DNA from: a virus
Length of the DNA stretch: 45,656 bases
Direction: 5' to 3' (one strand)
Virus record (IMG/VR): IMGVR_UViG_3300042335_000661
Location: 1 to 45,656 of that record
The translations under genes were made by a program, and so were the position numbers. Shown piece after piece: positions 36,922 through 45,656 of the stretch. The notes beneath the pieces are model-generated. The model was not told the DNA's origin, searched no databases, and saw only the letters and a program-made list of their open reading frames with translations. The number at the start of each line of letters is the position of its first letter. Position 1 is the first letter of the stretch.

Positions 36922-39900
36922 TCAGAACGAATTTTTCAGATTTGTTCTGGCATTCCTACGAATGCGGTCTGCGTTCTTGTCGATGAAGTCCGCTGCTTCG
37001 GCAGGCGGGAGTGCCAGCAGACGCTTGGAATTCTGCTCGATGAACTTGCGGTAACCCTGACCAACGGCCCGTTGGTACGCGTATTTCTCTTCGCGGGTCA
37101 TCTCGCGGCGAGTGCCGTTCTCGTTGACCTTCACGGTGATGGCAGGTGTCGGCATGAACACGCCACGACTGGCGAGTTTACCAAGAGTGGTCCAGGCGGG
37201 ATCCTCTTCCCGTTCCTTGGCCCATCGACTCCACGGATACCGCTCAACCTTAACCGGCTCACCTAGCACGTTGAGGATCGGACCCGGCCCGATTTCGCGG
37301 CGACCGAATGGCACCTGCTGAAGGAAGTATTCATAGCCGAAGTTGCCAGCCTCAGTCTTGAAGATTGACGGATCAGACCACGCATCGACTTCTTTCAAGA
37401 TGTTGGGAACCAGAGACCCTGCTAGGCGCGAAACGTAGCGCGGGAATGACTTCTCGATGAACTCGTCGGTGTCGTACTTGTAGGCGTTGGCAAAGCCCAG
37501 AAGCTCGGTCAGACCAGAGATTGCAGTCGAATCCTTGACGATGAACATTCCAGCTGCGGCGCCATCTAGGATTTTTTCAACGATGTTTTCCTGGGACCAC
37601 TTATCCGGTGAGAACAACTGGCGATCTCGGAGTTCACCGATAGTCGCAAGCACGCCACCAAAGCCCAGCTGGCGGTAGGAGACGTAGGTGTTGCCGAATC
37701 GAATGGAATACGGCTGCCGACCTTCCGCTAGCAGCTGTTTGCGCTTGTTCGGATCGAGAGACTTAAACGACCCAGTGATGTCGATGTTTCGATCCTCTTC
37801 CTTGTCATCATCACCGAGAAACAGAGCGCCAGCATAGATGCCAAGCGCAGTTCCAAATGCTGCCTTTGCCAAGAGAAGGTCGCGGCGCGACTCGGAAAAC
37901 TTCAGACCGTATTCGCCTTCTGACCTTCCAGGTGCGGATTGGTAGTACCTAATAAACGCAACTGGGAAAGCGAAGTTCAGAATCTCGTTCGCAGAGTTTG
38001 CTGCGAACCGCAGGAAGTTTGTTCCCGACAGGACCTTGTAGAGCGTCTTGCCCTGAGCCGCTTGATCGAGACCACGGTACAAACTCCCAAGGATTCCCTG
38101 AGGCGTTTCAGTAAACGTGGTCATCTCGCGAATATCTTTCGCGGTCAGCAAGATTTCGACGGGCAGTTTCTCTTGGATGATTTCGCGAGTGCGCTTGTTG
38201 ACGAGTTCAGGACGGGTGCCTTCGGCGATGGCTCGCGCTCGCGCCGCAGCGACCGCCTCTTTCGACGGAGTTAGATACCGACGCGCAACCTCCGGGCCGT
38301 ACAACTTACGTAACGCGTATGCCTTGGCGGTTGAGTCAGACATCAGCGCAGTCATGTGATCGAGCGCGTTGATGAGCCGACCAACGTACTTGAACTGACT
38401 GATTCCCTTGGCAAACAGATTGCGAGACTCACCCAGTCCTTCGAGGGCGCTGCCGGGTTGGTCAGGGTTGAAGTTGACGGAGCGGTAAAGCTCGCCACGC
38501 CAGAGCATAGGCCAGAAATCGCGGATACCTTCGTCGAGACCCTTAAGCGCGGAGTAGGCTACGAAGCCGGCATCCTTCTTCGCCATGCCAGCAAACATGG
38601 CTGTGTTAAGGAATCCGTTGAACACGTTCATCGCGTTGTCCACCTGCGTGCGAACGCCTGATAGCACGGCTGCGTACCAGTAATCGCGAAGGACATCAGA
38701 AAACCGCACACCGCCTTCGCGGGCCATGAGGCGGAACATCTGCTGGATGATCTCGTTGCGATTGACGCCGCTTTGAGCCTGCGCTTTCTGGGCTAGGTCG
38801 GTAATCTTACGGGCCGTGACGCCGTTGATCTCAGCGACTCCAAACTCAGGCGCCACTGCATCACGGAACGCTTGATTCCACAGTAGGAAGGTGTCAGGAC
38901 CATCTTGAATCGAGAAACTGCCCGGGGTGGCTCTCGCGATGTTGGCGTACTTCAGGATGCGAGGGAGAGAACGGAAGAGCTTCTCGCGAACATCCGGTTT
39001 GACGTTCGGCAGCGGCACCTTCTTCTGAAACTCAGCCCGGAAGATTTGATTCCGCTTCGTTTCCCAAGCGTTGGTCAGGAGGTTCGTGATTTCCGCGATG
39101 CCAGCAGGACTCAGGTTACGCAGGCGCGGGTCTGCTAGGATCACCTGAAGCATTTTCTGCCGCACGGATCCTTGAGTGTCCAGAGCCTGAGTAAGGATGT
39201 CCTGCCATTTGATTTCGATGGGGGGACCTTCAGGTTCGCCGGCAACCTGCTTGATCTTCTTGAACTCGCGAGCGAACACGTTGTCCGCCTTCTTCATGGC
39301 CTCGCGAATCTGATTTACGGCCTCGCGACCCGATTCAGCGAGCCATTTACGCACCTGCTCAGACTCAATCTTAGAGAACGGAATCAACTCATCCTGACGC
39401 TTGCGAATCAGGTTGCGATAGATCATCGCCGGTTGAGCCCACCAGAAGCGTTCCTGGGCGAGCTTGCGTGCGGCCAGCGCCTTAGCGGTGACAGCACCAA
39501 GCGATTTCGCCGAATCCGCCAGTCGCTTCTCAAGGTTCAACGCTCGCAGTAGTTCGACGTCGTTCTTGGCTCGAGCGATGTCCAACTGGTTGCGTTGGAT
39601 GATTTCCCCAAGGATGTATTCCTTGAATGCGTTGTCGATGTCTTCACCTAGCACGACCTGATAGGCGCGCTCCAAATTGCCATTGAAGAAATCAACCCAC
39701 TTTCTTGCCTCGGATGCCCAGTTCTCATCGGTATCCTTGCTGATGTCTCCGAGGAACAAGCCGCGAGAAGGAACGCGAATATCAGGCGACGGCGGCTGCG
39801 GACGCTCAGGTGTGCCAGCAGGGATCTCCTGGTTCGGGAAAGCCTTGATGTGCTCCTCGAAGTTAGCAGCAGTCTCCGGCTCGTTATCCAGCTGGACGTG

Positions 39901-42900
39901 AGACTTGATGTAGTCCATGCCAGCATTGCGGGCGGCCACCCACGACTTGGTGGACTGATAGATACGCAGCGCGATCTTCGAGGCTTGGAAAACCACGAAG
40001 TTTGACAACGCAGCCACGGCCTCGAACGCCTTTCCACGGGGATCGGTGGCGGCGATTACCTTTTGGAGGGCGGACTCGACGGAGTCGGGTTGTCCAGTGT
40101 CCGGCTCAGACGCCCACGTTGGGAGCGTATAGCTCTCCATCCGTATGGGCATGATTAACCCTTTGACTCCAGGTGCAGTCAACACACCGGCATCCGTTCG
40201 CAGGGACCGATCCTTTTCGTCTGCCACTGAAAGGTCGAACTCGGAAACACCAACACGCCGCATGGCCTGAACCAAGTCTGTCAGCAAGCGAATGTTGTAC
40301 GATGTGAGAACCTTGGCTCCCTTGCGGACATTGTGGGAGTAACTCGTTTTTCCAGGAACCTCGGAAAACAAACCGATGGATCCGTCTCGATTCTGAACGA
40401 TTACGGCGTTGGCCTCGCGATCTGGATCCTTACTCGCAGCATCATACGCTGCCTGATACGCCTGATTCAGGACGCTGAATAGGCGCTCAGTGTTGATCTT
40501 TCTGGAAACCACCGTTGTGGTTTTCGGAATGACTTGATCGACGTTTGGATAGCTGGCCTCAAATTGAAGCGGCTTTCCGGACTCATCGAGTATGATTGGT
40601 TTTGCAACCGTTCCGCCGGCGTTAGTTTCAACCTCCAGGAGGATCTTTCCGTTGCTTCCAACTACCCGTTTGCCATCAGAGAAAACCGCCGTGAGCGGAG
40701 ACCCAGGTCGATACGTGGAATCTGCAACTGCCTCAGATGCCGCCTTGACTGCATTTTTGGTAGTGAGTGCGCCAAGTTTGAGCGCCTGCTTGGCTTCTGT
40801 GCGCGGCTTGCTTTCCCGCGCAAGAGGTCCCACTGGAAATTTCTTGGCCAGGTCTTTGAAACGAGTTAGGGCCGCCTTGTAATTCAACAGCGTAAACTCG
40901 CCGTCTCCCGGAACACTGATGACAATCTTCTCATCGTTGGCCTCTTCGGGTGCCGAAGCAATCGCTTCGTCGATCTGTGCTAGCAAGAACTGCTTCTGTG
41001 CTTTCGGAGCTAGCGGTTCGGTGCCCTGCTTTTCAACAGGCGGCATCTTCACCTCTCTGGCTTGGGCAGGTGCGGGCTCAGTGGCGGGTGCGGTTGAGAT
41101 GGGTTTGGCAGCCGTGACCGTAGGCGGCGCGGGCGCAACTGGAGCGGTAACAGGCGCGGGCGCGGGCGCAGGAGCTTTTCTCCGCTTCTCCAACTCCATG
41201 CTCAGGTAACCAGCAAATTCACCGAAGGCATCAGTCGTGTCCTCGGCGCTTCCCATGGACTTCTGAACGCTGGCGATCTCAGCGGCATCTCTGGCTGTGA
41301 TGTAACCGGCAGCAACGGCTTTCTTGACCATCGCACGCAGCTTTGCCGGAGATTCGAGATTCGTAATCGCGCCATCTACATCTTCGATGAATGCGGCGAG
41401 CTTCTCGTTAGGATCGACTTGGGGTGCTGGGGTAGGTTTTGCCGGGGTGGGCGCTGGAGCCGGTGCAGGTGTAGGCGCAAGACGAACGCCACGTTTTGCC
41501 GCCCGCATTTCAGCCTGCTTTTCCGCGACCGATTTACTGACTGCTGGCGCCATATATCCCTGCGGCACAGACTGAGGGTACTGCTTACGAAGAAATTCAA
41601 TCCGCGCTTCCGGCAGTCGATTCAGCGTTTCGACCTTCAGCTGCTTTCCAGACTCAGCAGCATTCCGAATCGCCTGCCAATGTTCGAGATTCGAGTCTTC
41701 ACGCGAAAACTGGTTGCGCACCTCGGCTTCAGTGATGTTGTTGTCCCGGGCAATTTCTTTGACCCGTGCGTCGTAGTATTGCTGCTCGGTGAGTTCATCA
41801 TCTGGCTTAGTAGCAATGGGAGCGGGCTTAGGCGCAGGCCTTGTCGCTTCGCCAGCCGTCGCCTCCTGCTTGTCGCGCAAAATGAAACCTTGGTCGGAAG
41901 GATAGCCCGTCACCTTTGATTTCTCTTGCAACAAAAACTGGTCGGTTTCCTGAAGTCCGCCAAAGCGGGTGCGAAGAACTGCCCGCTGTCCAGGGGTCAG
42001 ATTTTTGATCTCGTACAACCCTTTGCCGACAGCTGTAGCCCTAGCCTTGAGCGTCTGAAACAGCTTGTTGATTCGTGCCGGGGTATACTCAGGAACAGGT
42101 GCAGGGGCCGGGGCGGGTGCGGGGGTCGGAGTGGGCGCAGGGGTAGGCGTAACCTTCACCTCGGGCATCGAAATCGTCACCACCGGCACAGTCAACGTGG
42201 CTGGCTTCTGAGAAGTTCCGCCCTTAGTTTGGGATGCTAGCTTCTTGAGTTCAGCGCGAACCTGAAGACCGTGTTTGCGGACTCCTTCGGGAGTCATCCC
42301 AGAGACGCTGACCGCCCAGTTCAAGTAGTCTGCGTCACGCTTGGACGGAGTCTTCTGAGTGACAATGAACGCCGCACGATCGAAATCGCTGCCGAATGTC
42401 GGCAGATACGCATCCATCGAGACGTTGTAGCGCGGTTTGGCGCCGGCGAGATCCTTGGGGAGCTTCGCGGATTGGGCAGCTGGGGTAACAGGGGCGGGAG
42501 CGGGTGCAGGCGCAGGCGCCGCTTTGCTTGCCAAACGCTGCATTGCAGCAATTTTTTCTTCTCGGCTTTCGGCCTTTGAAAACTCGTCAGCAAAGGTGAT
42601 GAAATCAGTTTTTTGAATCGTAGCTCCGGTTTTTTCGGCAACAACCTTTGCGTTTTTAACAACCGAATCTTCAAGCGCAATCCGAGGGCCCTGTCCGGTC
42701 GAGAACGCATTCCACAACGTCTCCCTCAGGTTTTCACCCATTGCGGCGCCCATTTCACCAATCTCAGCCAAACCTGTTGTGGAACGAGGTTTTGCGGGCG
42801 CAGGTGCCGGAACCACCTCCGCTTTTACTTGCTGGACTTCTTCCGGGGTGACTTCGGCTTCGGCCCCTCCGACTTCGGCAGGCCGCCCTCCTTGATCCAC

Positions 42901-44622
42901 TTGTCGCAGTCCCACTTCGACTGGGGGTTGCGGTTCTTCTCGGCGTAGCACGCCTTCATCTGGGCCTTGTTTTTGAACGGCACTGGGTGTGGGGGTTGGG
43001 GTGAGTTTCTGACGCAGCTGCGAAATGATGGTGTTCGGAGTGTCGCTTCCGGTAACCGTGATTCCGTTTTCCTTGGCGATCCGTTCCAGATTCGCCGTGA
43101 CGGACATTGGAACGCCACCGGCATCAACCTTAGCAAGAAGATCGACGGCCTCTTGCGTTAGGGGTTGAGTAACACCAACGGCAGCCGGCTCGGTGCCCAA
43201 GCGGGCGCGATAGGCCGCGAGAGTGATAGCACCTTCCTCGCTCAGGAGTCCGGCGTCCTCGGCCGTGATCAACTGGTCGAGTTCGTCCTGCTCGTCGGGA
43301 GTCAGGCCGGTCTCGGTATCGACAGGTGCGGCGGGTGCGGGTGCGGGTGCGGGTGCCGGGGCGGCCTGGGCGGGCGCGGGAGTCACGACAGCCTGCGGTG
43401 CCGGCGCGGGTGCGGGTGCCTGCTCCTCCGGCATCGGAATCCCAGCCTCCTGGGACATCCGAAGAACATCCTCCGCAGTGATCTCGGGTTCGATTTCGAT
43501 CGGGCCGGTGGGTTGAGCACCATCCTCGATGCCGGACACGGTGGCCGCAGAACGGGGCAACGGGTTGGCAGGATCAGCGCCCGTGGCTTCAGCGACTGCA
43601 TTTGCAGTGGCGAGATTCGGATTCCGCTCGGAGCCAACGATACCACCGACCAAACCACCAGTCGCAGCACCGATGAAACCAGCCTGAGCGACACCATCCA
43701 TGATGCCGCGCTCGGGATCGTATGTGACCTTGGCAGCCATGTTGCCCATGGTCTGCTCGAGAGATTCTTGGAGACCCTCGGTGACAGCGCCTTCTATGCC
43801 GCCTCGGATCATGTTCTGAGTGCGGACGCTAGCAGCCTTCGGAACCAGTCGCTCGGCAAGCCGCTCACCAACGCCGCCGATGGATTTGCGTCCGTATCGC
43901 AGTTTGCCAGCAAGACCTAACGTGCCTTCCGAAACGGCACCGATAGGAGCATTCAGCGCGAATGCTTGGGATTCCAGTTGCGATGCTTGGGCCTGAAGAT
44001 CATTGGCACCCTGCGTGTCACCGGCAGCCAGTCGCTCGGCAATGCGTCGGTTGATTACGCGACGGGCATCTTCGGCTCCAGCTTCACCTGCTGAGAAGCC
44101 GTAGAGAGCGCCGGCGCCGACGGGTCCAGCAACCAAGGCGCCTGGAAGCACGGACAGCGTGCTACCGATGCCGCCAGAGATTTGAGCCGGAATGGTTTCT
44201 TGAACCCCGGGCAGCGAAGGCATTGCCTCGCCGGCTGAAATCAAACTCTCGCCAGCTGCGGTCACCGGGCTTCGGGCAGCCATCTGTCGCTGCTCTTGCA
44301 CGGTTGATTCAGTGAATGGATCGCCGGCCTCAAAGACCCGTGCGAAGCCTTTCGCCGCTTGGCCGAGACCGCTTAAAGCAGCCTTCGGCAACTCAGCGAT
44401 TTGTCCGCCCAGCGTCTCCATCGCACCAAACTCGCCCGCACGGAACTTCGCCGCTTCAAGCTGCTCGGTCTCGCCAGCCATTTCCTGCTGACGGCGCTGA
44501 ATCAGGTTCTGCCGGATCTCGTTCCGGTTCTGCTTCACGAAGTCGAAGACCTGTTCCTGGGTGTAATCTTCCGGGAAGACTACGGTTCCAAGTTCCGTTC
44601 CAAAATCGACTTCGATGGGCAT
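36922..44622 (-). CDS. giant internal virion (ejection) protein with Pro/Ala linkers
   Basis: A 2566-aa protein from ATG 44622. The N-terminus (EVDFGTELGTVVFPEDYTQE) is followed by Gly/Ala-rich hydrophobic regions (~150-190 and ~315-335) that could be membrane-active. From ~400 to ~1190 about seven Pro/Ala linkers (e.g. PAPAPAPAPAAP) separate short acidic or helical segments, a beads-on-a-string layout. The last ~1000 residues are long helices, with membrane-like helices near TALGIYAGALFLG. It occupies the position of T7 gp16 and resembles large polyvalent proteins of podoviruses. No lysozyme motif was recognised. A 52-aa gene is nested in another frame at 42825-42983. Confidence 0.78.
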   Translation of the reverse strand: MPIEVDFGTELGTVVFPEDYTQEQVFDFVKQNRNEIRQNLIQRRQQEMAGETEQLEAAKFRAGEFGAMETLGGQIAELPKAALSGLGQAAKGFARVFEAGDPFTESTVQEQRQMAARSPVTAAGESLISAGEAMPSLPGVQETIPAQISGGIGSTLSVLPGALVAGPVGAGALYGFSAGEAGAEDARRVINRRIAERLAAGDTQGANDLQAQASQLESQAFALNAPIGAVSEGTLGLAGKLRYGRKSIGGVGERLAERLVPKAASVRTQNMIRGGIEGAVTEGLQESLEQTMGNMAAKVTYDPERGIMDGVAQAGFIGAATGGLVGGIVGSERNPNLATANAVAEATGADPANPLPRSAATVSGIEDGAQPTGPIEIEPEITAEDVLRMSQEAGIPMPEEQAPAPAPAPQAVVTPAPAQAAPAPAPAPAPAAPVDTETGLTPDEQDELDQLITAEDAGLLSEEGAITLAAYRARLGTEPAAVGVTQPLTQEAVDLLAKVDAGGVPMSVTANLERIAKENGITVTGSDTPNTIISQLRQKLTPTPTPSAVQKQGPDEGVLRREEPQPPVEVGLRQVDQGGRPAEVGGAEAEVTPEEVQQVKAEVVPAPAPAKPRSTTGLAEIGEMGAAMGENLRETLWNAFSTGQGPRIALEDSVVKNAKVVAEKTGATIQKTDFITFADEFSKAESREEKIAAMQRLASKAAPAPAPAPAPVTPAAQSAKLPKDLAGAKPRYNVSMDAYLPTFGSDFDRAAFIVTQKTPSKRDADYLNWAVSVSGMTPEGVRKHGLQVRAELKKLASQTKGGTSQKPATLTVPVVTISMPEVKVTPTPAPTPTPAPAPAPAPVPEYTPARINKLFQTLKARATAVGKGLYEIKNLTPGQRAVLRTRFGGLQETDQFLLQEKSKVTGYPSDQGFILRDKQEATAGEATRPAPKPAPIATKPDDELTEQQYYDARVKEIARDNNITEAEVRNQFSREDSNLEHWQAIRNAAESGKQLKVETLNRLPEARIEFLRKQYPQSVPQGYMAPAVSKSVAEKQAEMRAAKRGVRLAPTPAPAPAPTPAKPTPAPQVDPNEKLAAFIEDVDGAITNLESPAKLRAMVKKAVAAGYITARDAAEIASVQKSMGSAEDTTDAFGEFAGYLSMELEKRRKAPAPAPAPVTAPVAPAPPTVTAAKPISTAPATEPAPAQAREVKMPPVEKQGTEPLAPKAQKQFLLAQIDEAIASAPEEANDEKIVISVPGDGEFTLLNYKAALTRFKDLAKKFPVGPLARESKPRTEAKQALKLGALTTKNAVKAASEAVADSTYRPGSPLTAVFSDGKRVVGSNGKILLEVETNAGGTVAKPIILDESGKPLQFEASYPNVDQVIPKTTTVVSRKINTERLFSVLNQAYQAAYDAASKDPDREANAVIVQNRDGSIGLFSEVPGKTSYSHNVRKGAKVLTSYNIRLLTDLVQAMRRVGVSEFDLSVADEKDRSLRTDAGVLTAPGVKGLIMPIRMESYTLPTWASEPDTGQPDSVESALQKVIAATDPRGKAFEAVAALSNFVVFQASKIALRIYQSTKSWVAARNAGMDYIKSHVQLDNEPETAANFEEHIKAFPNQEIPAGTPERPQPPSPDIRVPSRGLFLGDISKDTDENWASEARKWVDFFNGNLERAYQVVLGEDIDNAFKEYILGEIIQRNQLDIARAKNDVELLRALNLEKRLADSAKSLGAVTAKALAARKLAQERFWWAQPAMIYRNLIRKRQDELIPFSKIESEQVRKWLAESGREAVNQIREAMKKADNVFAREFKKIKQVAGEPEGPPIEIKWQDILTQALDTQGSVRQKMLQVILADPRLRNLSPAGIAEITNLLTNAWETKRNQIFRAEFQKKVPLPNVKPDVREKLFRSLPRILKYANIARATPGSFSIQDGPDTFLLWNQAFRDAVAPEFGVAEINGVTARKITDLAQKAQAQSGVNRNEIIQQMFRLMAREGGVRFSDVLRDYWYAAVLSGVRTQVDNAMNVFNGFLNTAMFAGMAKKDAGFVAYSALKGLDEGIRDFWPMLWRGELYRSVNFNPDQPGSALEGLGESRNLFAKGISQFKYVGRLINALDHMTALMSDSTAKAYALRKLYGPEVARRYLTPSKEAVAAARARAIAEGTRPELVNKRTREIIQEKLPVEILLTAKDIREMTTFTETPQGILGSLYRGLDQAAQGKTLYKVLSGTNFLRFAANSANEILNFAFPVAFIRYYQSAPGRSEGEYGLKFSESRRDLLLAKAAFGTALGIYAGALFLGDDDKEEDRNIDITGSFKSLDPNKRKQLLAEGRQPYSIRFGNTYVSYRQLGFGGVLATIGELRDRQLFSPDKWSQENIVEKILDGAAAGMFIVKDSTAISGLTELLGFANAYKYDTDEFIEKSFPRYVSRLAGSLVPNILKEVDAWSDPSIFKTEAGNFGYEYFLQQVPFGRREIGPGPILNVLGEPVKVERYPWSRWAKEREEDPAWTTLGKLASRGVFMPTPAITVKVNENGTRREMTREEKYAYQRAVGQGYRKFIEQNSKRLLALPPAEAADFIDKNADRIRRNARTNLKNSF
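42825..42983 (-). CDS. 52-aa basic protein nested out of frame in the giant gene (MPFKxKAQ type)
   Basis: GTG 42983 to TAA at 42825, same strand as the giant gene but another frame. It reads MPFKNKAQMKACYAEKNRNP, then QSKWDCDKWIKEGGLPKSEG and a Lys/Ser/Pro tail. The opening matches the small phage proteins that begin MPFKSKAQ and carry a WDCDxW segment. Almost every codon ends in G or C (the only exception I found from the internal ATG on is TCA), whereas the giant gene's own frame here uses many A- or T-ended codons. This suggests that the small gene is the older reading and the giant frame overprints it. Confidence 0.6.
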   Translation of the reverse strand: MPFKNKAQMKACYAEKNRNPQSKWDCDKWIKEGGLPKSEGPKPKSPRKKSSK

Positions 44623-44623
44623 A

Positions 44624-45656
44624 TCAGAGTTCTACGGGGGTTTCGCTGTCCGGCTGGCTCAGAATGGCGTCCCACTCTTCCGGTGACAACTGGATTGGTC
44701 CAGAAGCCGGAGTCTGAGGGGGAGCCACTTCGACTTGGGGCATAGCCATTGGAGCGGCAGCGCGAGGCAGTGCGCCTCCCATGATCTGGCCGAGGGTAAA
44801 TCTCTTAGTCTGCTGGGCCGCCGCCTCGGCGCGGTTCTTGGGTTTGCCAACAGCAGGTGCGCCCGACATCTGACTGCGGCGCATACGTTCTCCTTCCAGT
44901 CGAGCCACCGCTTCTTCGGCCGTAAGTCCCGACGATTCACCCGTAAAACCAGCCACGTCCGGACGCACATCAATGTTGCCCTCCTTGGTCCGATAGACAT
45001 TAACGTCGCCTTCACTTTTTGCGCTCAGTGTCTTGAGTTTCTTCAGCGCTGCGTCGATGTCGTCAAACAAGCCGGGTTCCTTCTCGGGGGCAGCCAGCAG
45101 AGAAGCGCGATAAGCACGCGCCTCTTCAGGGGTTCCTTCAAAGACTTCCTTGGGTCCATTGGGTCCTTGTTCGATTTTAACTCTCGGACCCTTCGCGGCC
45201 GCAGCCCTCGGGCTCGGGCCAACGTAGGCGTACCTGGAGCCACCGATCGTGGTCTGAGGATACTGCGAAAGATCCTGTTGCCCCTGGAGAATCCCGGCTG
45301 TGGTCGGGCGTCCGGTAATTTGATCTTCGACAGCTCCTGGAAGTTTGACCAACCCGCGACGTGCTAGCGCGTTCTCGTAGGCAGACGTGCGCTGAAGCTG
45401 ACGCGCCATGCCTTGGTTGTACGCCAGCTTGTACTCGGGGCTTTCAATGATCTCAGGCGCCAACGGTTCGTTGACGTTGAACTCGCCGGCGCGGGCGCCA
45501 AGGGCAGTGCGTAGCTGCTGAGTTTGAAGGCGCTGATCGCGTTTCAAAGCAGACCCTGCATAGTCAGGTTCTCCCTGAGCATTCAGCACAAGATCCTGAC
45601 CAAACTGTCCCGCCGCAGCATCGAGACGAGCTTTGATGCGCTCATCGAGTGCAGCC
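44624..45656 (-). CDS. internal virion protein, main part (continues at 1-262)
   Basis: The C-terminal ~310 residues of the 397-aa protein whose start is at 262 through the circular join; in this window the frame is open to the last base. It is polar and helical, with a basic Pro-rich stretch (AAAAKGPRVKIEQGPNGP), a FDDIDAALKKLKTLSAK helix and a low-complexity Pro/Met region before the end. It ends 1 bp before the giant gene's start. Likely the second ejection protein (gp15-like) by position only. Confidence 0.75.
   Translation of the reverse strand, partial: AALDERIKARLDAAAGQFGQDLVLNAQGEPDYAGSALKRDQRLQTQQLRTALGARAGEFNVNEPLAPEIIESPEYKLAYNQGMARQLQRTSAYENALARRGLVKLPGAVEDQITGRPTTAGILQGQQDLSQYPQTTIGGSRYAYVGPSPRAAAAKGPRVKIEQGPNGPKEVFEGTPEEARAYRASLLAAPEKEPGLFDDIDAALKKLKTLSAKSEGDVNVYRTKEGNIDVRPDVAGFTGESSGLTAEEAVARLEGERMRRSQMSGAPAVGKPKNRAEAAAQQTKRFTLGQIMGGALPRAAAPMAMPQVEVAPPQTPASGPIQLSPEEWDAILSQPDSETPVEL
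45556..45656. repeat. right copy of the 101-bp terminal direct repeat
   Basis: Identical to bases 1-101. It marks the overlap of a circular assembly; when it is removed once, the 397-aa virion gene is uninterrupted. Confidence 0.95.

Noticed and set aside
1-45656. tRNA genes, CRISPR arrays, diversity-generating retroelement, insertion sequences, integrase and att sites
   Set aside because: No tRNA-like T-loop with matching arms, no regularly spaced repeats, no reverse transcriptase and no transposase or recombinase motifs were seen on either strand.
1-45656. HIP1-type GCGATCGC as the iterated palindrome
   Set aside because: GATC is common, but GCGATCGC itself appears only rarely by eye, unlike TGCTAGC and CAGCTG.

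Overview
This window is a complete tailed-phage genome, most likely a podovirus-type (short-tailed) dsDNA phage. The first 101 bases are repeated exactly as the last 101 bases, so the contig closes into a circle of 45,555 bp, and one virion gene runs across the arbitrary join. GC content looks to be about 58% by eye. No integrase, excisionase, CRISPR array, tRNA, DNA polymerase, RNA polymerase or rRNA was recognised, so it looks lytic and dependent on host polymerases. The host cannot be named from the sequence. A holin, a small lipoprotein and a lytic-transglycosylase-like enzyme suggest a Gram-negative cell envelope.

The genes form seven transcription blocks. (A) A leftward unit of about 21.5 kb starts near 8.53 kb, runs through position 1, re-enters at the right end and continues to about 32.5 kb. 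It encodes a tail nozzle/stabilisation protein, tailspike, tail fibre, adaptor, cupin-like protein, two small internal virion proteins, a 2566-aa giant virion protein, then a RecT-like annealing protein, a RecE-like exonuclease and ten or more tiny overlapping genes (several HTH or zinc-binding). (B) A rightward unit (8.56-15.18 kb) carries large terminase, SSB, two small conserved phage genes, portal, a small protein and a scaffold-like protein. It ends at a strong terminator. (C) A leftward unit (20.4-15.2 kb) carries the major capsid protein, putative decoration proteins, a second fibre and a holin/lipoprotein lysis cassette. (D) A lone leftward ribbon-helix-helix regulator sits beside a palindromic operator. 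(E) A rightward replication unit (20.9-26.2 kb) carries an SF2 helicase, a VRR-NUC nuclease, a TOPRIM primase-helicase and small genes. It ends at a strong terminator followed by the only long non-coding region, a candidate origin. (F) A lone leftward gene lies at 26.8-27.2 kb. (G) A rightward accessory unit (27.3-32.4 kb) holds a tiny membrane peptide, a MoxR-like AAA+ ATPase, its probable VWA-like partner, a DUF3846-like protein, small conserved genes, the lysozyme-like enzyme and an HU/IHF-like protein. It ends at another strong terminator.

Convergent meetings at 15.18 kb and 32.45 kb each have a strong rightward terminator. Divergent starts lie at 8.54, 20.83 and 27.2-27.3 kb. Most genes are chained by 4-base ATGA or GTGA stop-start overlaps. 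Strong Shine-Dalgarno sequences occur only at a minority of starts.

The most unusual signals are: a heptamer TGCTAGC (often the full palindrome TGCTAGCA) scattered over the genome although CTAG is otherwise rare; a small phage gene read in a second frame inside the giant virion gene; a terminator hairpin that doubles as conserved coding sequence of the convergent gene; a three-copy 17-bp repeat in the replication unit; and a repeated leader with an orphan third copy.
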